A stretch of DNA of 64,000 bases from Ruegeria denitrificans (GCF_001458295.1 NZ_CYUD01000007.1:186001-250000), one strand, 5' to 3'; counted from the first letter of the stretch, positions 51,701-62,775 are shown. Numbers and translations are program-made. The notes: a model not told the origin generated them from the letters alone.

Positions 51701-54700
51701 GTCGGGCACGTTGTGCCCGGCAAAGAAATGGTACTTCCCGTCTTCGGGCTTCTTAAGAGCTACGAATGCATCCTGTAGACGGCAGATACGGGATGAAACG
51801 GCCAGCAACGCCTCTAATACAGGCTCCAACGCGTCAGGAGATCGGGAAATAACTTCGAGTACCTCGGACGTAGCTGTCTGGTACTTCAACGCGTCTTCAA
51901 CTTCCGTAGTGCGTTCTTGCGTTTCTCGGAACAGTCGCGCGTTCTCGATGGCGATGCTCGCCTGATTGGCAAAACCTTGAACGAGTTCAACGCTGTTTTG
52001 CTGTGGTGGTCCTGCCTCGGCCCAACCTACAATTACGACGCCCCAAATTCGCGCCTCAGCCCGGATCGGAACAGCCATTAAGCGTCGATACCCGGCCTTC
52101 TTCGCAAGCTCTGGGCTGAAATACTCGGGACTGTGCGCGTCCGAAAGATGCTGGACCTCGCCGCTCTTTACCACCAATGGAGCCAAATGCCCTTCGGAAG
52201 CCTCCAATGGGTAATCGGAAGTCAGCAAGTTTAAGGTCGCGTTTGGAAATCCGTATTGTGCGCAAAAATGATAGAGTTTGCCGTCAAATCGTTCAAGAAC
52301 ACAGAACTGCGCCCCGCATAGCTGCGCGGATTTTTGAACAACAAGATCAAACACAGGTTGGACATCGGACGACGCTTCGTTGATGACCTGCAGAATTTCT
52401 GCACTAGCTTGCTCGCGCACCAATGCCTCTTCAATTTCTGCGGTGCGGGTCTGCACTTCCTTGAACAACCGGGTATTATTGATGGCGATCACGGCTTGGG
52501 AGGCAAAGGTTTCTAGCAGGCTGATCTGTTTTTCACTAAACGCCGCCGGTTTCCGGTGCGCCATGACGATGACACCAACAGTTGCCCCTTCGCTGATCAA
52601 AGGAACGCCAAGGGTGGTAAGGTAGTCACCGATCTCCGCCGCCTTTTTCCATGTGTAGGTCGGATCCTGGCGTGTATCTCTAATATAGACTGTCTTGCCG
52701 TGCAGAGCTGTGCGCCCGATGCAGGAACCTTCTTCCGGCGCTATTGGGTTGTCTGACAGAAATTGAAGAAAAGCGTCACTTACATTGTGCGACATGGCCA
52801 CCCGGTAAAGCCCATCTTCAGCATCCCGCATGGCGAAGAATGCGTATTCCGGGTCGCAGATACGCGACGAGACCTCGAGTATGGCATCCAGCACCGGCGG
52901 CAGATCATTGGGTGAACGTGAGATGACATCCAGTACTTCTGATGTGGCGGTTTGGTATTCAAGCGATTGGACGACTTCCGCAGTGCGTTCCTCGACCTCG
53001 CGGAAAAGGTTGGCATTCGTAATGGCAATAGTGGCTTGGTCGGCGAACGTTTCCAGCAATTGAATTTGTTTGGCGGAAAATCCCGAAGCCTCTCTCGACC
53101 CGATTGAAATAACGCCTACGACAACGCCGTTCTTAACCAGCGGCACCCCGAGCACGGAACGATATTCACCGACGCCGCTTTCTTCCATCCAAGTATAAGA
53201 AGCATCCGTTTCAATATCTTCGATATAAATTGTGCGCTTTGACAGAATGGCACGCCCGCTTACACCGCTTTCGTTGGGCGAAAGAGGATGAGCTTTGACA
53301 TATTCCGCAAAGGCTGTGTCCTGCGTAAGTATCGATTGAACATGAAAGAGCTGATCATTGGGATTCAGCATCGCAACATAAGCGTCCTGCAATTCGCAGA
53401 TCCGTGACGCTTCTTTGAGGATGGCGTCGAGAACGGGCGATAACGCGTTTGGTGACGCTGAAATTACCCGCAGCACTTCGGATGTCGACGTCTGGTACTC
53501 TAACGCTTGCGTCACTTCCGCCGTGCGGTCCTGCACGTCGCGGAATTGACGGACATTTTCCATGGCGATCACAGCTTGTGCCGCAAAGGTCTGGACCAGC
53601 GCGACATCGTCATCCGAGAAAGGTGCAACTTCACGGCGATAGAGCACGATCACCCCAAGACCGGTGGTGCCGTTCTTCATCAGCGGAACCGCAAGAACCG
53701 AGCGGGCACCTTCGATCTCAACCATCTGAACCCGTTTTGGGTCACGATCCCGGTAATAAAGTGGATCTTCGGCAATATCGTCCTGGCGGATAACCTGCCC
53801 ATCGATCATTGGCTTGATCGCGACCAATTCAGTGCGCGTCAATGGTTCCTCAAAGTCTTTTAGCGCTTCGTCAAAATCAGTTCTCGCGCCGATATTGGCC
53901 GGGATAGTTGCAAGCCCCCGTTCATGATCAGCGACACATAGGAAGGCGAGCGGTGCTTTGCACAAACGGCTGGAATTCTCGAGAATGCTGTGGAAAACGG
54001 GTCTGTCATCGTCGCGGCTGCGGCTGATGACTTCCAGGATTTCCCGAGATGCTTCTTCACGCTCAAGCCGTTCCTGAACTTCGCGAAACTGGCGCGTGTT
54101 TTCTATCGCAATGACCGCATGTTTGGCGAACTCTTCAATGAACTGCACGTCGGAATCAGAAAAAGGGCGCACTTCGCGGCGGCTGACCGCGATAGCTCCA
54201 ATCGCCTGCTCCCCCTGTATCAACGGGACTACAACCCGCGATCTGATACCTTCGACCTCAACCATTTTAACAGCGGTAGGATCACCCGAGCGATAGAAAT
54301 CGGTGTCAACAAAATCGCCAACGCGTATAACCTTGCAATTTCGTATCGCTGCCGCAGCCGTGATGGAACCATCAAGCGGCCACTCCTCTCCTAATCGGAG
54401 GTCGGTTCTATTGTGACCCCATGCACCAGCCAGTCGAATATGGGTCCCGGCAGTGTTGACCAAAAGAAGTGCGGACTGATCTGCACCACAGACTTTAGTG
54501 GCCTGCTGAAGCACTGCTTCAAAGACTCGTGCGTCATTGTCACGGCTTTTGCTGATGACACTCAGAACTTCCTGCGTCGCCGTTTGACGTTCCAGCTGAG
54601 TATGCAGCTCGTTCATTTGGCGAGTATTGTCGATGGCGATCACAGCCTGCGCCGCAAAGCCCTCGACCAATGAGATCTCATCTTCGGTAAAGGGGCGCAC

Positions 54701-55750
54701 TTCACGCCGATAAATCCCAATGACGCCGACCGGGGCACCATCCGTTGACATCAATGGAACCGTAAGAAACGAGCGGACACCTTCTTCGTCAACCAGTTGG
54801 CGACGCCAAGGGTCCCCGTTGATGTAATGGTCGGTCAAGCGCAGATCGACATTGTGAATAACGCGTGCTTCGCGCACGGACTCGGCGATTTGCAGGGTTG
54901 AGTCCAGCGACCAGCGATCGACGCCAACCTTGTAAGTAGCCAGTTGATCGCCAAAATGAGCCGCATATTCAAGATGAGTTCCGGTCTCGTTCAAAAGGCT
55001 CAATGTGGCGACGTCAGTTTCGCAAAGTCGTGCAGTGTTTTTCAAAATTGTATGGAATACCGGAGCTTCGTCATCCCGGGACCGACTGATCGTCTCAAGA
55101 ACTTCGCGCGTGGCGCGCTCGCGCGCCAGACGGATCTGCAATTCCCGGAACTGGCGAACATTCTCAATCGCGATGACCGCCTGCGCGGCGAATGTTTCAA
55201 CCAGCTTGACCTGATCGTCGGTATAAGGCCGAACCTCATCCCGCGCCAACATCAAGCATCCGATTGCGCCGCCATCTACCTTAAGAGGAACAAACAGATT
55301 GCTACGGCACCCATGAATATCGACGATTAGCTTAAAACGCTCATCACCCGATTTATGGAAATGGGTGTCCCCCATGTCGACAACACGTTTGGTCTTGCCG
55401 CTGAGAATGGTGTTGGTCACAAGGGAATTGCCCGGTTCCATCGTGTATTTACCGTCGAGCCAGAGCTGTTGAATATCCGGGTGAAGGTTAACGCTGGCAA
55501 CCAGCCGCTGAACCGCATCCCCTTTTTGCCCAAGAACCAAACCGGCAAATACAGCGCCACACAGATCTTTTGCCAGTGTTACAATCAGATCGCAGACCGG
55601 CTGCACATCGTCCCTGGTTTCCGAGATCGCCTGTAAAACCCGCGCGGTTGCTTCAAACCGTGCCTGTTGATCAACCGCGCTAAGCTCCGCATTCTGCGCA
55701 GATGACGACGCTGAACTTTTGGTCTCCTCTGATGCCTTCTTTCCACCCAC
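48758..55750 (-). CDS. Ten-GAF hybrid histidine kinase
   Basis: 2330 residues, no membrane segment, GTG start. Ten tandem GAF domains, each opened by a helix like [11 protein letters not shown] and closed by one like [15 protein letters not shown], begin near residues 38, 217, 397, 573, 761, 940, 1120, 1298, 1470 and 1643. Then come HisKA ([19 protein letters not shown], His near 1825), the ATPase domain ([29 protein letters not shown]), and two receivers (about 2066-2180, DMHMPEMDG; about 2208-2330, DVQMPEMDG), all with acidic pairs and Lys. GAF domains bind small ligands, haem or bilins. Ten in one soluble kinase is exceptional. Output goes to the Hpt and REC-cyclase downstream. Confidence 0.93.
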   Translation of the reverse strand: MGGKKASEETKSSASSSAQNAELSAVDQQARFEATARVLQAISETRDDVQPVCDLIVTLAKDLCGAVFAGLVLGQKGDAVQRLVASVNLHPDIQQLWLDGKYTMEPGNSLVTNTILSGKTKRVVDMGDTHFHKSGDERFKLIVDIHGCRSNLFVPLKVDGGAIGCLMLARDEVRPYTDDQVKLVETFAAQAVIAIENVRQFRELQIRLARERATREVLETISRSRDDEAPVFHTILKNTARLCETDVATLSLLNETGTHLEYAAHFGDQLATYKVGVDRWSLDSTLQIAESVREARVIHNVDLRLTDHYINGDPWRRQLVDEEGVRSFLTVPLMSTDGAPVGVIGIYRREVRPFTEDEISLVEGFAAQAVIAIDNTRQMNELHTQLERQTATQEVLSVISKSRDNDARVFEAVLQQATKVCGADQSALLLVNTAGTHIRLAGAWGHNRTDLRLGEEWPLDGSITAAAAIRNCKVIRVGDFVDTDFYRSGDPTAVKMVEVEGIRSRVVVPLIQGEQAIGAIAVSRREVRPFSDSDVQFIEEFAKHAVIAIENTRQFREVQERLEREEASREILEVISRSRDDDRPVFHSILENSSRLCKAPLAFLCVADHERGLATIPANIGARTDFDEALKDFEEPLTRTELVAIKPMIDGQVIRQDDIAEDPLYYRDRDPKRVQMVEIEGARSVLAVPLMKNGTTGLGVIVLYRREVAPFSDDDVALVQTFAAQAVIAMENVRQFRDVQDRTAEVTQALEYQTSTSEVLRVISASPNALSPVLDAILKEASRICELQDAYVAMLNPNDQLFHVQSILTQDTAFAEYVKAHPLSPNESGVSGRAILSKRTIYIEDIETDASYTWMEESGVGEYRSVLGVPLVKNGVVVGVISIGSREASGFSAKQIQLLETFADQATIAITNANLFREVEERTAEVVQSLEYQTATSEVLDVISRSPNDLPPVLDAILEVSSRICDPEYAFFAMRDAEDGLYRVAMSHNVSDAFLQFLSDNPIAPEEGSCIGRTALHGKTVYIRDTRQDPTYTWKKAAEIGDYLTTLGVPLISEGATVGVIVMAHRKPAAFSEKQISLLETFASQAVIAINNTRLFKEVQTRTAEIEEALVREQASAEILQVINEASSDVQPVFDLVVQKSAQLCGAQFCVLERFDGKLYHFCAQYGFPNATLNLLTSDYPLEASEGHLAPLVVKSGEVQHLSDAHSPEYFSPELAKKAGYRRLMAVPIRAEARIWGVVIVGWAEAGPPQQNSVELVQGFANQASIAIENARLFRETQERTTEVEDALKYQTATSEVLEVISRSPDALEPVLEALLAVSSRICRLQDAFVALKKPEDGKYHFFAGHNVPDSFAEFLKAHPFEPGESTATARALLHGRADYVEDTQADPNYDPALRSHNEGYRSVLSVPLIRDGETIGAISMGSRNAAAFDQKQIKQLETFASQAIIAIQNSQLFNDTQTALARQTASADVLRVISESPTDTKPIFEKIVELATMLIDCDLSIAIQANNSEIWQVAAATPDGVEEITWTERLPIDPEDNLPSLAIKSCETLHIPEWRYDELPRRDQKIMRAKGFKSSLTVPLMRGSDCFGALVFIRKTSKVFSDDDVAIAESFADQAIIALENVRLFNETEASLARQTASADILRVISQSLDDIKPVFEAIAEAGVRLVFSDMVAAMTAQDNKFEVLARVSAEGAATLEGNQSFPIDPDPMSSFPAQVLHEKKMLHLPDWDKLDLSPFEQITYDRHGVRAALLLPLMKGAVCLGVMVFARKTAGAFTKDEIDLAYTFADQAVIAIENVRLFREAEEARKAAEEANEAKSAFLATMSHEIRTPMNAVIGMSGLLMDTELDAEQSDYANTIRDSGDALLGIINEILDFSKIEAGQMDIENHPFDLRECIESALDLISAKAAEKQLDLAYEFDDSLPLAISADLTRLRQVILNLLSNAVKFTETGEVVLSVEQTAKDQGSLELTFRVRDTGIGLSQKGMSRLFQSFSQADSSTTRKYGGTGLGLAISKRLAELMGGTMWVESGGEGSGSTFVFKIQAKPAKPVKSSARDLVGVQRELEGKRILMVDDNATNRKILRLQTEKWGTRTTTCETPSEALSMLAGPDQFDLAILDMHMPEMDGEELAKKIRATKPGLPLILFSSLGPREIDLEDGLFAANLAKPLRQSHLFDTLVTLFATEKVRQKPVKSQDKPQTDTDMAKRHPLRILLAEDNLVNQKLALRLLEQMGYRADLASNGVEAVESVNRQTYDVVFMDVQMPEMDGLEASRRINRAFPGGDRPRIIAMTANAMQGDREMCLDAGMDDYITKPIRVPVLTEALLNVPSKRK

Positions 55751-56059
55751 CTGCGCTTAATCTCCCACGCAAACTAATGAAATACACGAGACCGGATTTT
55801 AGAGAGCATGTGGTAGAAGTCACTGAGTTTCTTTGCGGTTGGGGTTCAGTGGACTTTGGGCGATTGTCGAAAACCTGTTAAATTCAGTAATGTTTCGAGG
55901 GGCAATGATCGCAAGCCAATGGTCCGCCGGCACAACAAGGGCGCCCTGAAGTTGCGCGGGATATGCGGCCGCCTAATAGTCAAGAGGTGTTGGTTTACAG
56001 ACAGTTTCTTTTTTAGCCCAGCCTATCTTAGATAAAGATTATTAAAGGGAGATCGAAAC

Positions 56060-56602
56060 ATGAAGGTAAGTCGCTTTCTCTGCGTTGTGTTTCTGGTGCA
56101 CATTTGTGGCACTTCTTATGCGTTGGCTGACCCTACAAATCTGCCGGTCCGTGAAACGCCCATTCCGCGAACAACCAGCGGCGTCCCGCATATTCAGATC
56201 GATGTAGAGCCGGTTCCGGCTTTGTCAGAGGCGCTCCTGGAAAAGGTGTCTGAACTGCCAGGCGTTGAGATCAGGCAAACGGTCGTATCCCTGCCCGGAG
56301 CTCTCGGCTTTTGGATCACCGAAGATACGGCGCTGGCTCGACCAGAGGTTATTGTCGGTGGTCGCGAGTTTGCCCATCTGCACCCGGATGGCAGTTTGCA
56401 CGCATCGCTTTCGCCAACGCTTGCGAAAAAAGCAGCTGAAAAAGGTTGGGCCGTCAGCCATCCCTGGGCGGATCAAAGACCTGGCTGGGGTGGTTTTGTA
56501 ATGATCTTCACGCCGAAGAACACAGATGAATTGGACGTTGTATTCGAACTGGTTGAGGCATCATACGAGTTTGTGACAGGCCTGAGAGCATCATCAGACT
56601 GA
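56060..56602 (+). CDS. Secreted luciferase-domain (DUF5519-type) protein
   Basis: 180 residues, AAAGGGAGATCG before ATG, signal peptide ending YALA. The mature part has VEIRQTVVSLPGALGFWI and GREFAHLHPDGSLHASLSPT, matching the small luciferase-like domain family (DUF5519), whose His-rich HLHPDGS loop is conserved. The name comes from dinoflagellate-type domain similarity; bacterial members have no known reaction. It is monocistronic, divergent from the kinase operon. Confidence 0.65.
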   Translation: MKVSRFLCVVFLVHICGTSYALADPTNLPVRETPIPRTTSGVPHIQIDVEPVPALSEALLEKVSELPGVEIRQTVVSLPGALGFWITEDTALARPEVIVGGREFAHLHPDGSLHASLSPTLAKKAAEKGWAVSHPWADQRPGWGGFVMIFTPKNTDELDVVFELVEASYEFVTGLRASSD

Positions 56603-56811
56603 AGGGGGCCTAAGGGGCTACATTCCGAGGTGTCGATTGTCTTCGTGCCTAGGTAAGCTAACTTCTCGCTAGTTGTGTGGAGTCTCATCGTGCTGCCTGT
56701 TGAGCGAAACTATTTAGAGAATTTCGGTCGGCAATTGACTTGAATGTCGCGATGGGACGGAAAAGCATAAGTTCCTTTCAGTTTTAAAGGCGGAAACACG
56801 TGGACTAAGGT

Positions 56812-58008
56812 TCATGCACCGGCAAACCTTTCCGTCCAAAGCGCAATGCGCTGCTCATCGCGTCGCTCGTATTGGTGGATAGCTTCATTGATGTTGCGAT
56901 CCACCAGCTTCTCCCGATTCTCCGCAAGATCCGCCATTCGCATGGTAAACCAAGCAGTCATGCCACCCGGAGGAAGAGTCGCGAAGCGAGGGAAGACGGG
57001 ATCTCTTTTCGCCGCTTGCCAAGTCTTGGGCAAACCTGGATCAAGGACAAAGCCCCTCGCGATACCGACCACATCCACATCCCCTGCTGCGATAACCGCC
57101 TCTGCTTCGTCACGATGTTTGAACCCTCCGGTGATCATAAGCGGAGTCGAGGTCAGCCTGCGTGCTGCGCGCGCGAAGCCGAGGAAATAGGGGCCTTTGG
57201 TGGCCCGTTCGGAACTTGAAGGCGCGCCAGGGAAATAGGTTCCGCCGCTGATATCCAGCAAATCGACGCCTTTGCCTTCCAGCCCGGCCACAACCTTCAG
57301 CGCGTCCTCTTCTGTGAACCCACCTTCCAACTGATCGGTGGCGTTCAATTTGACGGCAACTGTAAAGTCAGAGGGCACCGCGGTACGGACGGCTTCGACC
57401 GTTTCGATCAGCAGACGCATCCGTGAATGGATCGAACCGCCATAGGCATCTGTCCGGTGGTTAAAGAGCGGCGAGAGGAACTGGCTCAGAAGAAATCCGT
57501 GCGCGGCATGAATCTGAACGCCCGCAAAACCCAGCTTGGCCGCACGAAGGGCTGTGCGGGCAAAGTGATCCGGAATGGCTTTGATCTCGGATAAAGACAT
57601 GGCTTCGCTGCGGAAGTCGGGGAAGTCCAAGACGCTGGGTCCCTTGGGCCGGCTGATCGGCCTATGTGCCAGGGCTCCGGCATGGCCGAGTTGCAGCCAA
57701 AGTTGCGCACCGTCGATCGACCCGTGTCGGGCAAGGTCGCGAAATGCGGCCATGTCCGCCTTATCATCAAGCACCAGATTGCCCGGCTTTTCAGGGAACC
57801 GCGGATCACCCTGCACTTCGCCTATGATTGATGCCGCCACGCCACCCTCGGCCCAACGTTCATAGAGGCGTATCTGCTCAGCGGTTGGGTTGCCCCTGCC
57901 ATCCGCCAGAGAATCTGACATAGCTGATTTGACGATCCTATGTTTCAGAACGCGCCCGTTCGGCAAAGTAAGCGGGGTGAAGAGTGAGTTGTTCAAATCG
58001 GAGCGCAA
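56812..58008 (-). CDS. NADH:flavin oxidoreductase (Old Yellow Enzyme superfamily)
   Basis: 398 residues, TTG start with GGAG upstream. Features: FTPLTLPNGRVLKHRIVKSA at the FMN site, GVQIHAAHGFLLSQFLSPL (His/His type), RTDAYGGSIHSRMRLL and GDVDVVGIARGFVLDPGLP. It groups with 2,4-dienoyl-CoA reductase-like and XenA-type enzymes rather than with the NemA-like gene at 15447; there is no C-terminal FAD/4Fe-4S part. It is divergent from a LysR gene 101 bases away, its likely regulator. Confidence 0.9.
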   Translation of the reverse strand: MRSDLNNSLFTPLTLPNGRVLKHRIVKSAMSDSLADGRGNPTAEQIRLYERWAEGGVAASIIGEVQGDPRFPEKPGNLVLDDKADMAAFRDLARHGSIDGAQLWLQLGHAGALAHRPISRPKGPSVLDFPDFRSEAMSLSEIKAIPDHFARTALRAAKLGFAGVQIHAAHGFLLSQFLSPLFNHRTDAYGGSIHSRMRLLIETVEAVRTAVPSDFTVAVKLNATDQLEGGFTEEDALKVVAGLEGKGVDLLDISGGTYFPGAPSSSERATKGPYFLGFARAARRLTSTPLMITGGFKHRDEAEAVIAAGDVDVVGIARGFVLDPGLPKTWQAAKRDPVFPRFATLPPGGMTAWFTMRMADLAENREKLVDRNINEAIHQYERRDEQRIALWTERFAGA

Positions 58009-58109
58009 AACGATTCTCCTTGGTTTTTACATCTCCATCTCAGATAATTTGGAAAAGAAACCTCGATAATCCGGTGATGGTGATCAACTTCTGATAGTTT
58101 TAGGATCAG

Positions 58110-58997
58110 ATGACGCAAAAGGCTGAATTGGAAATCCTGTTGGCCGTTGTTGACCACGGCAGTTTTTCGGCAGCGGCCCGTGCGCTGGGGCTCACACCGT
58201 CTGCCGTGGGCAAGCGGGTGTATCAGTTGGAACAGAGGTTACGGGTCCCGCTTCTGGTCCGCTCGACGCGGCGCATGACATTGACCGAGGCAGGGCAGCG
58301 ATATGCAGAAGAAGCCCGCGACATTCTCACCCGCCTAACCGCGCTGGAAGAGGATATTGCCGATGACACCGGCAACCTGCGCGGCCCAATCAGCCTGACG
58401 AGTTCGGCGGCTTTGGGTCAGTTGCATGTGGTTCCCTTGGTGATCGAATTCATGGAGCTCAATCCCGAGGTCGAAATCGAAATGCTGCTGACAGATAAAA
58501 TCGTTGATCTGGTTGCAGAGGGTTTCGATATCGCCGTCCGTAGTGGCGTTCTGCCTGATTCATCGCTTGTTTCGCGAAAACTGATGAACAATCGGCGGCT
58601 CCTTTGCGCCTCGCCTATCTATCTGGAACGGTTTGGTACTCCTCGGCAACCACAAGAGCTTACGGCGCACAAATGCCTGTGCCTGACTCGGGAAAAACAG
58701 CTTTCGGATTGGGGCTTTACGCGAACAGTGAGTGGAATATCCCGCCTTGGTCCCGGGTTCTCCTGCAATAGTCTTGAAGCGCTCCGTGCGGCGTGCTGCG
58801 CTGGGCGCGGCATAGCGTGGCTACCAGAGTTCCTTGTTGCACATGACGTGCAAACAGGTCGTTTGCGCTCGATTTTACAGGGTCATGTAGAGCCGGATGC
58901 AGGTGGCGGAGTCTATATTCTGCGCCCGGAGATGTCTTATTTACCCCGGCGCGTTCGGGCCTTGATCGACTTTCTGGCTGATCGTTTTACTGATTAG
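58110..58997 (+). CDS. LysR-family regulator
   Basis: 295 residues. N-terminal winged helix: LEILLAVVDHGSFSAAARAL, then LTPSAVGKRVYQLEQRLRVP and LLVRSTRRMTLTEAG. The effector domain has the CrgA-like pattern RGPISLTSSAALGQLHVVPL and FDIAVRSGVLPDSSLVSRKL. It is divergent from the flavin oxidoreductase gene and probably controls it in response to an electrophile or quinone. Confidence 0.92.
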   Translation: MTQKAELEILLAVVDHGSFSAAARALGLTPSAVGKRVYQLEQRLRVPLLVRSTRRMTLTEAGQRYAEEARDILTRLTALEEDIADDTGNLRGPISLTSSAALGQLHVVPLVIEFMELNPEVEIEMLLTDKIVDLVAEGFDIAVRSGVLPDSSLVSRKLMNNRRLLCASPIYLERFGTPRQPQELTAHKCLCLTREKQLSDWGFTRTVSGISRLGPGFSCNSLEALRAACCAGRGIAWLPEFLVAHDVQTGRLRSILQGHVEPDAGGGVYILRPEMSYLPRRVRALIDFLADRFTD

Positions 58998-59303
58998 GCC
59001 ACCATCTGTGTGGCTCAAGGTCAGGACATTGGCCATGAAACTTGACCAGTCGGAATATTGCGCTTGTAGAATCTTCTCTTGGCAGGTCGTGAAAAACGAT
59101 GTCGCAGCAACCTATCGGGCTCGCGACTACCCATGCTGGATTCGCAGAATACATAAACACGCCTGTAACCTGAGCGCGGATTGATAAGATAGTTCTGCTG
59201 GTGACAGAAATATTGGAACATTCTTCTGATTTGAGTGGTGGTAAATCCGCAACAAACCCCATATTAACGGCGTCACGAGTTCCTCAGGCAGAAAAACAGT
59301 CCC
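58998..59303. other. Intergenic region, nothing recognised
   Basis: 306 bases between LysR and nadA. It should hold the nad operon promoter, but no convincing operator, riboswitch or terminator was found. Confidence 0.5.
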
Positions 59304-60356
59304 GTGTTCGACCTACCGGCGCAGCGCGCGCATCTCTCCGAAAAATATGATCTGACCCCATCGCCCGAACTTGCTGCAGGTATGAGCGATATCTATGACC
59401 GCATGTCCCGCGTGGTCTCGCCCGTCGACTGGGCGATCTATGCGCCCTATGTCAAGGCGATCAACGACCTGAAAGCCCAGCGTAACGCGGTGATTTTGGG
59501 CCATAATTACATGACGCCCGAGATTTACCACGGTGTTTCGGATTTCGTTGGTGACAGCCTGCAACTGGCGATCAAGGCGACCGAGGTCGAGGCGGACGTG
59601 ATCGTCCAATGTGGCGTGCATTTCATGGCCGAGACATCCAAGATACTCAGCCCGGAAAAGACGGTGCTGATGCCGGATATGGAGGCTGGGTGCTCGCTGG
59701 CAGAATCAATCACTGCTGAAGGAATCGCAGAAATGCGCCGCCGGTACCCGGGCGCGCCGGTGGTGTCTTATGTGAACACCACGGCTGAGGTCAAAGCGGC
59801 TTCGGATATCTGCTGCACTTCGTCCAACGCGGCGCAGATCGTGGCCGCGCAGGACAACCACACCGTCATCATGACGCCGGATCAGTATCTGGCGCAGAAT
59901 GTGGCCCGCGACGTGCCGCAAAAGAATGTGGTCTGGTGGGAAGGGTCGTGCATCGTGCACGAACAATACAGCCCACAAGACCTGCGCGATTTCCGCGAAT
60001 GGAACCCGGGCACCCGCTTGATCGCCCACCCCGAATGCCCGCCGGACGTTGTGGCCGAGGCGGATTATTCCGGTTCGACCAGCGGCATCATCAAATATGT
60101 CACCGATGAAAAGCCGGAAAAGGCACTACTGATCACCGAATGCTCGATGGCCTCCAACATCGCAGACCAACTGCCCGAGGTCGAGTTTGTCGGCCCTTGC
60201 AACATGTGCCCCTACATGAAGAAGATCACGCTTGAGAAGGTGCTGTTTGCGCTTGATACTATGACTGGCCAGGTCGAGGTTGACGCCGAAGTGGCCGAAA
60301 AGGCCCGCCTGTCGGTGCAACGCATGATCGACCTGTCACGCCAACTGGGTATTTGA
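59304..60356 (+). CDS. nadA: Quinolinate synthase
   Basis: 350 residues, GTG start. NadA condenses iminoaspartate with dihydroxyacetone phosphate to quinolinate using a [4Fe-4S] cluster. The three cluster Cys are in VIVQCGVHFMAE, SDICCTSSNA and GPCNMCPYMKK. Substrate segments include ILGHNYMTPEI, MEAGCSLAESI and HPECPPDVV. It is the first gene of nadABC; the next gene starts 8 bases after its stop, or overlaps it if a TTG is used. Confidence 0.97.
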   Translation: MFDLPAQRAHLSEKYDLTPSPELAAGMSDIYDRMSRVVSPVDWAIYAPYVKAINDLKAQRNAVILGHNYMTPEIYHGVSDFVGDSLQLAIKATEVEADVIVQCGVHFMAETSKILSPEKTVLMPDMEAGCSLAESITAEGIAEMRRRYPGAPVVSYVNTTAEVKAASDICCTSSNAAQIVAAQDNHTVIMTPDQYLAQNVARDVPQKNVVWWEGSCIVHEQYSPQDLRDFREWNPGTRLIAHPECPPDVVAEADYSGSTSGIIKYVTDEKPEKALLITECSMASNIADQLPEVEFVGPCNMCPYMKKITLEKVLFALDTMTGQVEVDAEVAEKARLSVQRMIDLSRQLGI

Positions 60357-60364
60357 TCCGCGAC

Positions 60365-61930
60365 ATGCAGACCGTCGAGACGCCGCGTGTGGTCATCATC
60401 GGGGCCGGGCTGGCGGCAGTTTACGCGGCATTAAAGCTGGCCCCTTGCCCGGTGGTGATGATCTCACCCGAACCGCTGGGATCGGGCGCAAGTTCGGCCT
60501 GGGCGCAGGGCGGTGTCGCGGCGGCCATGGCGCTGACAGATAGCCCCGAAGCCCATGCAGACGATACCATGCGCGCCGGGGCCGGATCGGTCCTGCGCGA
60601 AGTGGCCGAGTTCGTCACCAAAGCCGCGCCGGAACATATCCTTGACCTGTCTGACCTGGGCACCGGGTTTGACCGCACCGCAGATGGCGGGTTCGTGCAG
60701 TCGCGCGAGGCCGCGCATTCCGCCGCCCGCGTGGTGCGGGTCAAGGGCGATCAGGCCGGGGCTGAAATCATGCGGGCGCTGAGTGTCGCCTTGCGCGAAT
60801 CGCCTTCGATTCAGGTGATTGAGGGCGCGCTGGCGGTTGGGCTGGAAAGCGACGGTACGCAAGTAACTGGCGTTTACCTGAGCCGGGCTGATGCTGCCGA
60901 CGTTCCGACGGTGTTGTTGCGCGGATCAGCGCATGTTCTGGCTACGGGTGGATCCTCGGGCCTTTATGCCCAAACCACCAATCCTGCACGTATACGCGGG
61001 CAGGGGATCGGCATGGCGGCCCGTGCGGGTGCGCGCATTGCGGATGCCGAATTCGTGCAGTTCCACCCCACTGCCATCGACGTGGGCGAAGACCCGACCC
61101 CGTTGGCGACTGAAGCGCTGCGTGGAGAAGGGGCCGTGCTGATCGACAACATGGGCCACCGGTTCATGCCAGATATTCATCCTGATGCGGAACTGGCGCC
61201 TCGCGACACGGTTGCACGTGCCGTTTACATGCAGGTGCAGGCAGGCAACCGCCCGGCATTGGATACGCGCCAGTCCATCGGTGCCGAAATGGCAACGCAA
61301 TTCCCCTCGGTCACTGAAGCATGTCTGCGCAACAGTGTCGATCCAGCAACCGACCCCATCCCCGTAACCGCATCGGCGCATTACCACATGGGCGGGGTCG
61401 AGACAGATCTGGCCGGGCGCAGTTCACTGACCGGTTTGTGGGTGTGTGGCGAGGCAGGCTCGACCGGGTTGCACGGGGCGAACCGTTTAGCGTCGAACGG
61501 ACTGCTCGAGGCACTGGTTTTTGCCCGCTCCTGCGCTCGCAATATTGCGACCACCGTGGCCGCACAGGACGCGCCTGAGGTGGACATTTGCTTTGCCGCT
61601 GGTGGTGAGCCGATCAATGAACAGGATGTGGCCGCCCTGCGCGAAACCATGACCGAACATGTGGGAGTGGTCCGAGACGAAACCGGCCTGCGCCGCGCGC
61701 TGACGAAAATCGCCGCGCTGGAAACCCGGCATGCAGGCTCTGATCTATTTCTCAACATGACCGCCACCGCCACCCTGATCGCGGCCGCTGCGCTGTTGCG
61801 CGAAGAAAGCCGTGGGGCACATTACCGATCTGATTTCCCTGACCTCACCCCTGGCCCCGGCCAACGCTCGGCCTTGACGCTGAGCGAGGCGCTGGCCCTG
61901 CGGGACCGAATTGCAAAGGACGCAGCATGA
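60365..61930 (+). CDS. nadB: L-aspartate oxidase
   Basis: 521 residues from ATG 60365; a TTG at 60353 overlapping the nadA stop is also in frame. FAD-binding Rossmann VVIIGAGLAAVYAALKL, SGASSAWAQGGVAAAM (succinate-dehydrogenase-like FAD site), FVQFHPTAIDVG, LRGEGAVLIDNMGHRFM and the catalytic region YHMGGVETDLAGRSSLTGLW. It oxidises L-aspartate to iminoaspartate, feeding NadA. Its last bases overlap the nadC start (GCATGA), so the genes are coupled. Confidence 0.96.
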   Translation: MQTVETPRVVIIGAGLAAVYAALKLAPCPVVMISPEPLGSGASSAWAQGGVAAAMALTDSPEAHADDTMRAGAGSVLREVAEFVTKAAPEHILDLSDLGTGFDRTADGGFVQSREAAHSAARVVRVKGDQAGAEIMRALSVALRESPSIQVIEGALAVGLESDGTQVTGVYLSRADAADVPTVLLRGSAHVLATGGSSGLYAQTTNPARIRGQGIGMAARAGARIADAEFVQFHPTAIDVGEDPTPLATEALRGEGAVLIDNMGHRFMPDIHPDAELAPRDTVARAVYMQVQAGNRPALDTRQSIGAEMATQFPSVTEACLRNSVDPATDPIPVTASAHYHMGGVETDLAGRSSLTGLWVCGEAGSTGLHGANRLASNGLLEALVFARSCARNIATTVAAQDAPEVDICFAAGGEPINEQDVAALRETMTEHVGVVRDETGLRRALTKIAALETRHAGSDLFLNMTATATLIAAAALLREESRGAHYRSDFPDLTPGPGQRSALTLSEALALRDRIAKDAA

Positions 61931-62775
61931 CTTACCCGGCCTTGCCCGACATGATCCTTGAACCGATGGTACGCTCCGCGCTGATGGAGGATCTGGGTGC
62001 CAATGGCGATATCACCACACTGACCGTGATTCCCGCGGATGCCACCTATTCCGCGCGACTGAACGCGCGTGAGGACGCAGTGGTCTCGGGCATGCAGGTG
62101 GCTGCACTGGCGTTCCGTCTGGTCGATTCGGCGTTGCGCGTCACCACCCATGCCGCGGACGGCCAACGTTGCTCCAAAGGCGATACGCTCATGGAGATCG
62201 AAGGCAGCGCGGCCTCGATCCTGTCGGGCGAGCGGGTGGCGTTGAATTATGCCGGACGCATGACCGGAGTGGCGACTGCGACGGCTGCCCTGGTGGCAGA
62301 GACCAAGGGTACCAAGGCGCGCATCACCTGCACGCGCAAGACCACGCCCGGCCTGCGTATTGTCGAGAAACAGGCGGTTCTGCATGGTGGCGGGTTCAAT
62401 CATCGCTTTTCTCTGTCGGATGCGATCCTGATCAAGGACAACCACATCGCCGCCGCCGGTGGCGTGCGCGCGGTGCTTGAGGCCTCCAAGGCCCGTGCCT
62501 CGCACATGATGAAGGTTGAAATCGAAGTGGACACGCTGGACCAATTGGCCGTGGTGCTAGAGGTCGGCGGGGCCGATGTGGTGTTGCTGGACAACATGCC
62601 GCCCGAGATGCTGAAACAGGCGGTGGCGTTGGTGGACGGCCGGATCGTGACCGAGGCATCGGGCAATATCAACCGCAACACCGTTGCCGCCGTTGCCGCG
62701 ACGGGGGTGGATTACATATCCTCTGGGGCGCTGACCCATTCCTATCGCACCATCGACATTGGGTTGGACTTCTAA
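61927..62775 (+). CDS. nadC: Nicotinate-nucleotide pyrophosphorylase (carboxylating)
   Basis: 282 residues, ATG overlapping the nadB stop by 4 bases. QPRTase features: EDLGANGDITTLTVIP, the catalytic block GVATATAALVAETKG and ITCTRKTTPGLRIVEKQAVLHGGG, LIKDNHIAAAGG, and EVEVDTLDQ-like and LLDNMPPEML segments. It converts quinolinate and PRPP to nicotinate mononucleotide in the cytoplasm, completing the de novo module with NadA and NadB. Confidence 0.97.
   Translation: MTYPALPDMILEPMVRSALMEDLGANGDITTLTVIPADATYSARLNAREDAVVSGMQVAALAFRLVDSALRVTTHAADGQRCSKGDTLMEIEGSAASILSGERVALNYAGRMTGVATATAALVAETKGTKARITCTRKTTPGLRIVEKQAVLHGGGFNHRFSLSDAILIKDNHIAAAGGVRAVLEASKARASHMMKVEIEVDTLDQLAVVLEVGGADVVLLDNMPPEMLKQAVALVDGRIVTEASGNINRNTVAAVAATGVDYISSGALTHSYRTIDIGLDF

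Noticed and set aside
61822..62544. 240-codon minus-strand frame over nadC
   Set aside because: An antisense frame kept open by high G+C; the plus strand encodes an unmistakable NadC.
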